Origin: Phlegmacium glaucopus
Lineage: Eukaryota > Basidiomycota > Agaricomycetes > Agaricales > Cortinariaceae
Reading direction: 5' to 3'
Length of the DNA stretch: 64,000 bases
Assembly (NCBI GenBank): GCA_015039465.1
Contig: MU130157.1
Span: forward strand, 494,843 to 558,842
Numbering within the stretch: position 1 is the first letter of the stretch; every line of letters starts with the position of its first letter. Shown piece after piece: positions 12,720 to 23,960 of the stretch. Under the pieces are notes generated by a model. That model saw only the letters and a list, made by a program, of their open reading frames with translations, was not told the DNA's origin and did no database searches. Both the position numbers and the translations under genes were made by a program.

Positions 12720-13277
12720 GGATGGGTTATAATCAACGTAGAGGTTTATATAGAGTTTTGATGCAGGGCCAACGGTGCCGAGACGCGTCGATAATTGGTG
12801 ACTCAGTATCTCTCAGTATGCGCCTTGCATGGGCGAGGACAAGACCACGTTGTCTCTTCGTTATTGCCAGACCAAAGAGAGCACAGTGATGCATGAAGCA
12901 TGAAGCTTATCCAAGTGAGCTAGATCATCGATTAGACTCTCAGATAGCTAGCCCGGTCCTTCACAGAGTCAAGTTGTCGAAGCCCCACTGCTATTGTCGC
13001 CAAAAGGAAAAAGAGTAGTCCACGAGCGGGACAAAGAGGTTTTGCCGAACTTAGTCCGACTCCGAGAATAAATGATCACACTGAGTAGAACTGTTAGAAT
13101 CTCACCTATGTGCTATTGTTTCGTCGTTTCCCCTCGTCATTTCATTTTTATGAGTTAAAGTTATGTGAAATGAGTGGAAGGTTGGCAACTAAAATTTTGC
13201 ATTGCGACTTCTGGATCAGAACAAAGGCGGGTATTTAGTCCTTCCTTCAGCATTCTCAACTGATTTCAACTCTTTCC
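12720..13277. other. Divergent intergenic region
   Basis: About 560 bp between the DUF4139 gene and the open frames that follow. It contains the TATA-like element of the DUF4139 gene and otherwise nothing I can name. Confidence 0.4.
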
Positions 13278-14170
13278 ATGGACCCCTCAATAACTAGAAT
13301 CGACCTAAACGTAGTTCTGACAGCTGGTTCAGATTTATTTTCAGATTTTCTTTGTGCAACGAGTTACGAGATCTTAGTGGAAGATCATGCATCATGCATC
13401 ATGGGTGAAGGGTCTGGCAAAACTGCTACACCTTGGACATATGGCTATAAACAGAGAAATCCAACTTCAGGAGGAACAAGTGTTTACCAGTAGTACCGCT
13501 GAGAATGGGATGATGTTCAAAGGGACCAATACTGGGGTGCTACATTCTATGTATTCTTCTCTTCCAGAGTATCAACCCGATATATGCAAGCTTTAACGGA
13601 TCGACTACTGGCACCCAAATGGCACTTGCTGAGGATGCCTTCCCTGCAGAGCCCATCACATACGCTATGCGATGATATAGTCTGCCTTCTGATCGTCATC
13701 TACGAGGCTCTGATCTATCTGAAATATCCGATGGAGCCTCTTGTTCTGTGTAGACAGATGCAGCTTCTTTTTCCCGACAATATCCCCTCCAAAACGAGTC
13801 GGTAGTCAGCGGTCGCAAGAAGGTGAAGGTGCTAACTCGAAGACTCTGTTCGATAGATGAGTGCGGCCTCACGATTTGAGATGCCAACAAACTCCTGGAT
13901 ATTGGATTGAAGTCGCTTACCAATGACTCTAATCTACCAGGTGGTTGCGAGGCCTGGAAGTCTGTGAGCATCAGTGATTTGAAAATGGACTACTGCCTGA
14001 GGCTGATGGGAACATTCCACCAACTTGAAGTACAGATGCATCAAGCGAGCGACATAACAAGTGGATTCATGGATGGGCTAGATGGTTCTTTCATTGGCAG
14101 CAAACGCTCTCATATTGGCGAGTCGGTGGATGAGAAGGAAGAGCCGATGTCAAAGAAGCGCCGCAAGTAG
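13278..14170 (+). CDS. Unresolved hypothetical locus with C-terminal nuclear localisation-like tail
   Basis: Several open frames overlap or follow one another in different phases: 13278-13493, 13387-13596, 13584-13805 and 13907-14170. I could not join them with convincing splice sites, so this is either an intron-rich gene or a decayed one. The last segment ends with SKRSHIGESVDEKEEPMSKKRRK-type basic clusters (two basic patches about 15 residues apart), resembling a bipartite nuclear localisation signal, and is the part most likely to be coding. No domain was recognised. An imperfect CATCATG triplication near 13387 sits where two of the frames overlap, so a replication slip may have changed the frame there. 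Confidence 0.35.
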
Positions 14171-14508
14171 GGTTTTGATCACTAGCACAATTGCACTTTG
14201 CACTTTGCGTTTTGGCTTACAGTGGTGGATGATCGATGGATGCTTAGATCTTAGGTTGTGCTCTGTGGCGCTCCTTTATAATGGTTACTGTATAACACTC
14301 ACATATCTGCCTATAAGAAGTATGTATGAGAAGAAATGATTCAGAGGAAAACTTGAAAATAGCTAGAGAGAGCCTGAGGAATAACGGGAAACGTTCTGTA
14401 ACTAAATATATTACTGTAAAAACACGCACGCATATAGTCCAATATCCATAGAAGCACAAGGAGCCTGAGGGGAGAAAGGCAGGAAATACCGTAAAATAAA
14501 AACGCAAA
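14171..14508. other. Intergenic region, nothing recognised
   Basis: Convergent spacer between the unresolved locus and the serine-rich gene. It should contain both polyadenylation regions. No conserved motif stands out. Confidence 0.4.
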
Positions 14509-15757
14509 TCACGTTGCCTTATCATAAAATGCCAACCTCATCTCCAGGGACCGCATTTCATCTTCCCATTCAAACTCTTCACCTATCACTACACCATCGT
14601 CATCCGGATATTCGTTTTGGTACTTGGCCGCCAAAGACGTTACAATGTCGCCAGAGATACGGGTAATAGACCCAGCAAAATTAGACAATTTGAATGATTC
14701 GGGAAGGGCGAAAGTAGGCGTGATCGATGGAGGTGCATTAGGTGAAAACATATCTCCAAACCGACTTCCAGATGATCCAAAGAAAGCGGAATCTGAATAA
14801 GGGGCATTGAAAGTCGGAGGAGTAGATACAATGGCTGGAAGAAACTCTTCAGCAGACCGGTAGACAAGACACTGCGCATCATCAATACACTCATCGTCTC
14901 CTGGAACGGACGAACGAGTTTGGACAATATTGGTGATATCTTTCAATACGGAACGTTTGACGAGACGAATCGGCCTGCCATCAGAGTCAACAAGCGACAA
15001 GAGTCGTTGGGCTAGGCTAGTCCGCAATCCTTGAGGAATCCTTTCAGACACAGGCGAAGGTGAAGGGGTAGAACCGTCTATCAATTGTTCCTGTCTAGGA
15101 GGAGAAATAATGATGGGTGGTGTGTTTTGTGAAGCAGGACCCCCAAATGTGGTATGATAGGGCGATCCAGACTCTGAGCGCCGCGAGCCATCCTGCTGGA
15201 AGTTGGCGTTAGACATCCGGAAACATTTCCCTGACGCGCTTGATCCATAAGAGCTTATCGTAGTATTAGAACTTGAAGAAGATCCACTGGTGGACCCAGA
15301 GGAGATAAGGTCGGGAGTGATAGAACGACGACCGAGATCGTTGAGAGAAGAATGAGATAGAGTAGATCCAGTACTAGACACAGTCAAAGATAGATTCAAA
15401 TTTGAATCACCTTCGTATTCCCCTGTCAACATCAATATATATTAGAGAGTCCACAAAACTTACTTGGTTTAGAATCAGGAGTATCCATCGAAGCTGTGAC
15501 GTACAGGTGCTTGAGGACAGGAGCGCTGAAGCTTCGAATCACGAAGACGGTAACAAGTAGATTGACGGAAATAAACGAGAGTAATTTGATAGCGTAGAGG
15601 TCAAGGATCGGACCAATATCCATCACCCAGCTGATAAGAGCTGGGACAGAGAGAACATTTTCGAGCCGTTTTATAGCAGCCAACGATTTTGTGGCTGACC
15701 AGTGGACCAAATTACTATTGCCCGACCAAGTTTACCGATCGTTGAAAGGAGAACCAT
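14509..15757 (-). CDS. Hypothetical serine-rich protein with N-terminal membrane segment
   Basis: Reading leftward, exons 15757-15736, 15640-15464 and 15422-14509 join in phase to 370 residues. The 22-nt first exon gives MVLLSTI, and exon 2 supplies a hydrophobic stretch (LLSFISVNLLVTVFVI) likely to span a membrane. The rest is a long, low-complexity, Ser/Pro-rich tail with repeated SGSTSGSSSSS-type runs, so it is probably disordered. It ends with an acidic segment (EEFEWEDEMRSLEMRL). I do not recognise a family. A broken copy of the gene lies at 42.87-43.81 kb in the same orientation, so this locus has been duplicated. The NACHT receptor gene 1 kb away also has a partial copy elsewhere in the window. 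Confidence 0.66.
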
Positions 15758-16836
15758 GGTTTCGATTTCGATTGCACGACAAACTGGAATGATTTATCAA
15801 TAAACCATCATATGCATACATCAATTTGAAGGTGGATCTATGGCAATAGTCAGTACTTCACACATTTGGGGAAGAGTGTACCACTATGTCGATGCCACTT
15901 CAACATCGCCCCTCCATCAAACGCCGTCGTACTTTATCCCAGTACCATCCGCTGCTATATCGGTCGACCGACCATTGAATTTATTTACACCATCCTGGAG
16001 CTTACTCGATAGGAGTAGCGAAAGATAGATGATGCGCCCGTAGTCGGACTGCTACAACGAGTTGAGGTAAGAGTAGTTGTAACGCTTAGGACATTATTTC
16101 ATCGCGTTCTCCATTCTCGTTTACTTCTCTCTTTGATTACCTGTCATCGTCCATGGCCTCTTCTTATACCTTGCCACTCCAAAGCATGGGTCTACTTGTT
16201 CGTATTCCCTGTTTTGGTCGTTCTATTTTTTTAGCCTGTCACGAGCCTCAGAGCATTGTACGAGGAGGAAACGTTACCAACGAAACCCACCGTCGGTTGA
16301 CGACACTTGCATTTGATGAGTTTCATTGAGGGCAGTTGACAAGTCCAGATTCCACCCTGATTTCCAACGTCAACGTTGTTGAAGCCATTTTGATACCGCC
16401 TCCCATCAGACTACCGTATTCCTATCCGCTGCTATTTCTCATCCACCTATAACCACCTATTCAAGATGGACTGGAATGTCTCAATCGTCATTTTTCGAAG
16501 CCTACCTATCGGGGTGGCTTCAAAACGACGTAATCCGCAGGTAGTGCAAAGTTGGAAGAAGTAGGAGCTAGCGAAGGGGCCCCAGTGGAAGAGGTCGAGG
16601 ACATTCTTGATGAGCCATTGTATGATACCGTTGGTTGATCAGGTTATACCACTGTATCAAGTCAGTTGCCGCATAGTCTCCCGTAGTCAGACTAATAAAA
16701 TTCGTAGTCTTTTTTTATTTGTATTGATTGACGACTTACTCATATATAGTTGCCGCATGCATAGTGCAGACTTCTACCGTGGGAAGAGCAAAGTCGTACA
16801 GCCACACATTAGAGCTCTCTCTTGACTATCATCATC
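15758..16836. other. Intergenic region upstream of the NLR gene
   Basis: About 1.1 kb without a gene I can support. From about 16,480 the sequence resembles 59,440-59,690 (for example GAAGAGGTCGAGG followed by CATTCTTGATGAGCCATT), so the promoter region of the NLR gene was duplicated together with its first exons. Confidence 0.55.
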
Positions 16837-19800
16837 ATGTCGAACGAAAGACCATCAAAGAACAATCGCATGCACAGAGCTGCTCGATCTTTCAAAGGGA
16901 AATTATCTTCTCTTCTTAATTTGTCGCGATCGCCCACACCATCGTCGATCGACGTGGGTTCAAGCTTCGATAACCATACGATAGCAATGACAGATGCAGG
17001 AACAAGGTAAGTAACTGACTCCCTGCCGTCGAAAATCTCCTTGATTATATACTTAATCTTCGTACTTTCAAGTAATTTGCCGCTTAATATGGCCCCTGTG
17101 GTCGGCATCGATCATGCACCGGTTGAAAGTACGGAAGCATACATAGTGCCCGCTCCAATTTCCGTACCTGTTTCAGCAACGATGCCTGCTGTGCCAAGCC
17201 AGCTTGTATCCGTTAGTAGTTCAGGACCGGAACTTGAAACTTCCATGGTCAGCATCATGTTGCGCTCACGATCGTCGTCATTAAATACTGCTCATTTAGC
17301 AGATGTCTCCGAACACCCATAATCCAATGACTCTCTTCCAAGGTGCTCACAATGTCTACATGGCACATCCGACGATTGTAGGTGCCATTCTAGCAGCGTA
17401 AATGCTAATCTGCGTGTTAACAGTTCCATCTTCCTTAATCTAGAATGTATTCAGCGCTGGTGGAAATGAACGAACGAGGCCTCAAATCTTGGTGAGCATG
17501 GATAATCTCTAGACCGGGATGTCCTTCGCTAAACCCTAGTTCACAGGCTGCACTACGTGAGAATCTCTTGCCACGTGCTGAGTTTGCAGAATACGACGCA
17601 GCATCTCCTGCTCCGCGCAACGGATGTACGGAAAATACTCGCAAGGGAATCCTCAATACGCTGCGAGCGTGGGCAGGTGACAATACGACAACAAAGGTAT
17701 ACTGGCTCAACGGGATGGCTGGAACCGGCAAAACAACAATTGCTTATTCATTCAGTAAAATCCTTGATGACAATGAGTCCCTTGGTGGTAACTTCTTCTC
17801 TTCTCATCTTCGGGTTGATACGAGTGATGTTCGTTGCATCATTCCCACCATCTGCCTTCAGTTGGCTGCAAGGGGGTATCTTCCCTCTCTGTCCCATCTC
17901 ATCCTAGATGTAGTGGAAGCCAATGCTGACTGCAAATCTTGGAGGATTGGCAAACAGTTCCTGAATTTCCTTGTTAGGCCACTCACTGCTGCATATAGGG
18001 ATACCAGTGAAGTAGTAGTTGTCCCAGTTATTGTTCTTGATGCTCTGGATGAGTGTTCTGACCAGTCCCTTGTGGCTGAGTTGCTTTCTGTGATCCTAGA
18101 GCACAGTGCCTCTCTTCCAGTCAAGTTCTTCATCACTAGCCGTCCAGAAATGAGGCTCAAAGAGTCTTTTGGTAAATCCTGGGCTCATTCAAAATTCATC
18201 CTCCATGAGGTTGAGAAGGAAGTTGTAAAGGCTGATATTGAACTTTATATCAAAGCCTGCTTGCTTGATGGCCAAACTTGGCTTAATAGGCATGACTGGC
18301 CTCCTCAGGCTGAACTTGAAAGCCTTGTCAACATGTCTGGAACTTTGTTTATTTATGCAGCAACTGTCTGCAAATATATTGCCCAAAGGGGGAGCTCAGG
18401 CATGCCTCGGCGTCTTTCAGATGTAGTCAATTTTGCATTGGAAATGACATCTAGTCTAACTCATCCACTGGATGCTCTTTATGAAAGAATTTTGGATGCT
18501 GCCTATGCTCCTACAAATGCTGGGGAGGCATTAGATATAAAAATGGTTCTTACAGCCATTGTATATGCCTATAATCCTCTTTCTATGGCTACCATCAGTT
18601 CTTTGATGCAAATTCCCATAGAATACACTGATGTAGCCCTTTCTTCTCTTCATTCCTTAATATATATTCCATCCCAAGATCCTGATACACCCATCTCAAC
18701 ATTCCATGCTTCCTTCTATGATTTCATCAGCAGTTGCATCCATTCTTCAAAGCACTACCTTGATCCTTGTGCTTCACATAAGCATTTAGCACTTCAGTGC
18801 CTTGGGTTGATAAAGAAAGCTTGGTCAGAGAAAGAAAAGGTATCTTATCTGGAAGAGAGAAAACCTGAAGAGATCTCTGAATCTCTTGCATATGCTTGCA
18901 GTCACTGGGCCCTCCATTTTACCTATGAAGATGTTGGCAAACCTGCTGAAGTGAAGGATTTCTTTCAAAATCATCTTTTGCGATGGATGGATTGTTTAAG
19001 TATCTTAGGGAAGTTAGGCACTGCAATGCATTCACTGCATAAGCTAGAAGGTTGGGCAAATGTAAGTTGTCCTCATTGCTGTAGATAAATTGTGCTGACA
19101 ACAGAAAATAGAGGCAAAAGCTCTTGGCAACAACAGTGATTGATGCTGAACGGTTTTTGAAGGAAAACTGTGATTTCATTAAAAATCACAGTATTGAAGG
19201 ATGTCTTTCAGCATTAGGTTGGCTCCCAGAAAAATCAGATATCTGGAAGACATATGGAGGTAGGATGGACTGTCCATGGAAGCTCTCTTTAGGAAGGAGA
19301 AAAGCATGGAACCAATCAGAAGCAGTTCTCAGACATTCAAACTGGGTCAATTCTGCTGTCTTTTCTCCTGATGGTATGTATATTGTGTCTGCATCTTCTG
19401 ACTGCACTGCACAGATCTGGAATACAGCCACAGGAGAGTGTGAAGCAGAGCTAAAAGGACATTCAGATGGGGTCAGTTCTGCTGTCTTCTCTCCTGATAG
19501 TATGCATATTGTGTCTGCATCTTCTGACTGCACTGCACGGATCTGGAATGCAGCCACAGGAGAGTGTGAAGCAGAGCTGAAGGGACATTCAGACTGGGTC
19601 AGATCTGCCGTCTTCTCTTCTGATGGTATGCATATTGTATCTGCATCTTCTGACTGCACTGCACAGATCTGGAATACAGCCACAGGAGAGTGTGAAGGAG
19701 AGCTGAAAGGACATTCAGACTGGGTCATATCTGCTGTCTTCTCTCCTGATGGTATGCATATTGTGTCTGCATCTTATGACTACACTGCACGGATCTGGAA

Positions 19801-21778
19801 TACAGCTACAGGAGAGTGTGANNNNNNNNNNNNNNNNNNNNNNNNNNNNNNNNNNNNNNNNNNNNNNNNNNNNNNNNNNNNNNNNNNNNNNNNNNNNNNN
19901 NNNNNNNNNNNNNNNNNNNNNNNNNNNNNNNNNNNNNNNNNNNNNNNNNNNNNNNNNNNNNNNNNNNNNNNNNNNNNNNNNNNNNNNNNNNNNNNNNNNN
20001 NNNNNNNNNNNNNNNNNNNNNNNNNNNNNNNNNNNNNNNNNNNNNNNNNNNNNNNNNNNNNNNNNNNNNNNNNNNNNNNNNNNNNNNNNNNNNNNNNNNN
20101 NNNNNNNNNNNNNNNNNNNNNNNNNNNNNNNNNNNNNNNNNNNNNNNNNNNNNNNNNNNNNNNNNNNNNNNNNNNNNNNNNNNNNNNNNNNNNNNNNNNN
20201 NNNNNNNNNNNNNNNNNNNNNNNNNNNNNNNNNNNNNNNNNNNNNNNNNNNNNNNNNNNNNNNNNNNNNNNNNNNNNNNNNNNNNNNNNNNNNNNNNNNN
20301 NNNNNNNNNNNNNNNNNNNNNNNNNNNNNNNNNNNNNNNNNNNNNNNNNNNNNNNNNNNNNNNNNNNNNNNNNNNNNNNNNNNNNNNNNNNNNNNNNNNN
20401 NNNNNNNNNNNNNNNNNNNNNNNNNNNNNNNNNNNNNNNNNNNNNTCTGCTGTCTTCTCTCCTGATGGTATGCATATTGTGTCTGCATCTGATGACTACA
20501 CTGCAAGGATCTGGAATACTACTGCAGAAGAGTGTGAAACAGAGCTGAAGGGACATTCAGACTGGGTCAGATCTACTGTCTTCTCTCCTGATGGTATGTA
20601 TATTGTGTCTGCATCTTCTGACTGCACTGCACGGATCTGGAATACAGCCACAGGAGAGTGTGAGGCAGAACTAAAAGGCCATTTAGGTGGGGTCACATCT
20701 GCTGTCTTCTCTCCTGATTGTAAGCATATTGTTTCTGCATCTTATGACTACACTGCAAGGATCTGGAGTACAGCCACAGGAGAGTGTGAAGCAGTGCTCA
20801 AAGGACATTCGGGCTGGGTAATATCTGCTGTCTTCTCTCCTAATGGTATGCATATTGTGTCTGCCTCTGATGACTGCACTGCATGGATCTGGAATACAGC
20901 CACAGGAGAGTGTGAGGCAGAGCTAAAAGGACATTCAAGTAGGGTCATATCTGCTGTATTCTCTCCTGATAGTATGCATATTGTGTCTGCATCTTATGAC
21001 TGCACTGCACGGATCTGGAATACAGCCACAGGAGAGTGTGAAGCAGAGCTCAAAGGACATTCAGATGGGGTCATATCTGCTGTCTTCTCTCCTGATGGTA
21101 TGCATATTGTGTCTGCATCTTATGACTGCACTGCATGGATCTGGAATACAACCACAGGAGAGTGTGAAGCAGAGCTGAAAGGACATTCAAACTGGATCAG
21201 ATCTGCTGTCTTCTCTCCTGATGGTATGCATATTGTATCTGTATCTTATGACTGCACTGCACGGATCTGGAATACAGCCACAGGAGAGTGTGAAGCAGAG
21301 TTGAAGGGACCTTCAGACTGGGTCAGATCTGCTGTCTTTTCTTCTGATGGTATGCATATTGTGTCTGCATCTGATAACTACACTGTATGGACCTGGGATA
21401 CAGCCATAGAAGAGTGTGAAGCAGTTTGGAAAGGAAATACCTCTATTCCATCTTTATCTGACAACAATCAATTACCTGTGGTTTCATCAATTCCTGATGG
21501 TGTTTTTACCCACAGTGATTTTGATAAGAACATTCATGTCTCCTCCAGGCCATCTTTCCTTGAAATATACACAGACACAGTATTCCATACCATAAACCTC
21601 CATAAAATCTGGATCCCACCACCTTTCCGCAAGCCATTATCAATCAGCTGTTACTCATCCAACATATGCCTTGGATATGAATCAGGAGAAGTTTTGCTTC
21701 TACAGGTATGTATAACTTAGATTGCATACTATTAATTCATTACTAAATTTGTCTTAAACATAGTTTCAATGTAATTAA
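16837..21778 (+). CDS. NACHT-WD40 NOD-like receptor (STAND ATPase), HET-E/HIC type
   Basis: Fungal NLR with an unassigned, Ser/Pro-rich N-terminus (MSNERPSKNNRM...), a segment GAHNVYMAHPTI typical of the linker before the NTPase, and a NACHT domain: Walker A GMAGTGKTTIA near 17,714, Walker B VIVLDALDEC near 18,030, and ITSRPE near 18,130. A winged-helix-like region follows, then WD40 repeats from about 19,340. Exon 1 is 16837-17006, and an intron 19062-19111 separates NACHT and WD40 parts. Twelve WD repeats of 42 residues are visible, four before and eight after a run of 624 N. The C-terminal cap ends either at 21720 or, using the donor GTATGT, in a short exon ending at 21778. Such receptors mediate heterokaryon incompatibility or immune-like responses; the ligand is unknown. 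Several N-terminal introns are only approximate. Confidence 0.88.
19344..21420 (+). repeat. Tandem 126-bp WD40-coding repeats with high internal identity
   Basis: Units of exactly 126 bp (42 codons) repeat in phase, each beginning near CTGCTGTCTTCTCTCCTGATGG and coding SAVFSPDGMHIVSAS. Repeats are nearly identical except at a few positions: the DWVR/DGVS/GWVI/SRVI turn and the residues after SAS and after CTA. That pattern matches HIC repeats, in which recombination homogenises the scaffold and selection diversifies the binding surface. The last unit (DNYTVWTWDTAIEECEAV) is clearly diverged. Confidence 0.9.
19822..20445. other. Assembly gap (624 N) inside the WD40 repeat array
   Basis: Unknown bases begin right after GAGTGTGA of one repeat and end inside a later repeat. 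The frame before the gap and the frame after it do not agree for a 624-bp insert, so the N count is an estimate and not a true length. Confidence 0.99.
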
Positions 21779-21869
21779 AACTTCTGGCACAGTGTGGTGT
21801 AATCATGCAAGCTCTAGTCAAAAAGCATCATGGGAGCACATGATCAGGCAAGGAGCAAGCTCACAAGTG

Positions 21870-22255
21870 GACTGGGCCACTTTAGGTCCATTTTGAGTGA
21901 TGGTCATTTCTCCCACCAATCTTGATGTGTCGACTTTGTCAAAAAAAGTGGCCACACCTCAAAAAAAGTGCTCAAGTTGGGTATACATGTTACTAATTTT
22001 TTTGCATTTTGAATTGAATTGAATAGTTTTCAAAAAGGTGATTTTTGAGAAATGATGACAGTCAAACTTAAATTTTTGAAAAAATCATTGTATACCCTGA
22101 TGGACTTAAAATTGAAAATAACCACTATTTGTATACCCCATTTTGACACTTTTTTTGGAGCTTGAGCCACTTTTTCACTAAGTGACAACAACAAGATTTG
22201 GTGGGCTCTGCCAAAAGTGGCCCAAAATGGACCAGCCGGCTTTGCCAATTGTTGA
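21870..22255. repeat. MITE-like imperfect inverted repeat
   Basis: The left part (GTCCATTTTGAG...CCCACCAATCTTGATG...CAAAAAAAGTG...GGGTATA) matches the reverse complement of the right part over roughly 100 bp with scattered differences, around an AT-rich centre. There is no ORF. The structure fits a miniature inverted-repeat element. Exact ends and target duplication were not resolved. Confidence 0.6.
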
Positions 22256-23349
22256 GTTCACTCTCACAAACCATGTGCACCTTAGTCTCATGTGTGGCAA
22301 AGCTGGTGGAAATGAGCCTAATTACTTTGTCACCACTCCCATGTGTCCTTATGATAGCTCATTATACCCAGTACATTCTATACCAACTATTATTTATTTA
22401 TTCTATCATTATGAGTTGCTCTTCTTTTCTTAGCTACTTACCCCTTACTCCTATCCTTGTTACTATGTAATACTCATAGCTCTATCACAACACCTCACCC
22501 ACTGAGGTGTAAGTCACTTTACTTTACTTTGTTATATTCTTTTCTCATTTGTAGTAGTACTGTTACATCTGATTCCAGGTACTGCTACATCAATTAAAGT
22601 GTTTATCACCCACTGAGGTTACTGTTACATCTGATTCTAGCTTCCTGATTTATCCTGCTATTGCTACAGACTTAAATTGACATGATGAAAAGAGTTGTAT
22701 CTGATAAGCCCACTGAAATCTGGTGTCAGGTTTGCAGTACTATACTTGTCAGATCACTTAAGATACTTAGGTGGCTAGACAAGGTGGGGGCATGTGCTAG
22801 TATTGGTGTGTAAGTAGTGTAAATGTTTGAGTGCTCAAAACAGATACTTTCAGTATTTTATTGTAGTTTGAGGGCAAGCCAGAATTTCAATGCAAGCATC
22901 TAAGTCACGTGATGTTTGATTACACTAACAATTTAGGCAGTTGCAAAGTTGTATGTGTTTGTTATTTGAAGAAGAATGCAGTACAGAGATCTTTGAGGTC
23001 TCTTTGAGAATGAATATGAATCTGAGGCTAGCTAATGGGTGGGGTGTTAGGGCAACTGTGGTACTGACTTAGTCAGACTAGCAGGGGATCCAAAGTTAAT
23101 AATATTATAAGTAATATGTTACATCAACTCACCTAGCAGGGGATCCAAAGAGGAAAGGATAAGGATCCCTGCTAGGATGGTGGGGTATTTAAGTACTAAT
23201 ATGGACATAACAGAGATATGTAAATAAATAAAGAAATGATACAATAATAAAAATAATAAAAATGGTGTCATGTAAAGAAATAAAATAATAAAATAAGAAG
23301 TTGAATTGGGATCAGGAGTTGGGCTGATTGAGAGTTGGAAGCTGAATCA
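22256..23349. other. Gene-free repeat-rich region
   Basis: No supported gene. There is a local duplication of TACTGTTACATCTGATTC (near 22,560 and 22,620), a repeated CTAGCAGGGGATCCAAAG near 23,080 and 23,130 with an inverted copy GGATCCCTGCTAG near 23,165, and an A-rich simple sequence at 23,220-23,290. The last 50 bp before the solo LTR are rich in TTGGGAG-like words that resume after 34,977. Confidence 0.5.
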
Positions 23350-23354
23350 GTCAG

Positions 23355-23928
23355 CGTTACATTCCGTTATATGTTACTCTGGTCCAGCTCCATCGGAGTT
23401 GTTTCTGGTAGTCCATACTCCATTCCAGTACTCTCCCTTGTTTCCGGTTCTACTCCTCCTATGTCCAACTCCAAGACTTCTCCGTATCATTCCGGCTTTT
23501 CCAACGATACTCCAAACCCATTACCACACCTTCGCCATAACAACTATTTCTTTGTCATCACTTTCCCATTATCAGTCAGCACCCCTACTATGGATTATTC
23601 ACCCAAGAATGCAGGACTTTCTGGGAGCAGGGCGCAGCACTTCATACTTATCCTTTATATTTCGGTTGCAGTTCCTTTGATTATTTAAGTACTCGAAACT
23701 TGTATGTTTCCCTCAGTTTGAATATCATCTTAGTTTCCTCCTCTTGTTCGTCCTCTAAGTCACTGAGGTCTTCCATCTTTCCGTTCTCTTCCAATTCCAA
23801 AATCAGGACATTGTAGGAGCTGGGCAGCACAGCACATATGCTGAGGCCAAAGTCCTTTCCGTTACTTGTTCTGGTTCTGTTCCATCCAGTCCGCAGTTAC
23901 TCCGATGTTATCCCTTTGTCTAAACTTA
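23355..23928 (+). mobile_element. Solo chromovirus LTR (layer 1), cut by the Tc1 element
   Basis: This stretch aligns along its whole length with the reverse complement of the LTR at 61066-61645. It starts at GTTACATTCCG and runs to AAACTTA. The last three bases (ACA) lie beyond the inserted Tc1 element at 34969-34971. Rejoined, it is 577 bp, ending AAACTTAACA, against 580 bp for the other copy. Flanking 5-bp duplications are GTCAG (23350-23354) and GTCGG (34972-34976), one mismatch. No internal region is present, so it is a solo LTR and the oldest layer of the nest. Confidence 0.88.
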
Positions 23929-23960
23929 CAGCACTTTGTAAAAAGGTTGGCACAACCCGT

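Noticed and set aside
15840..16028. Small plus-strand ORF upstream of the NLR gene
   Set aside because: No motif, no splice support, and no matching frame in the duplicated region.
19715..20556. Open frames running through the N block
   Set aside because: Runs of unknown bases translate as open; they are artefacts of the gap.
23306..23680. Protein-coding gene on the plus strand (124 codons)
   Set aside because: The whole stretch is LTR sequence shared with 61066-61645; the frame is fortuitous.
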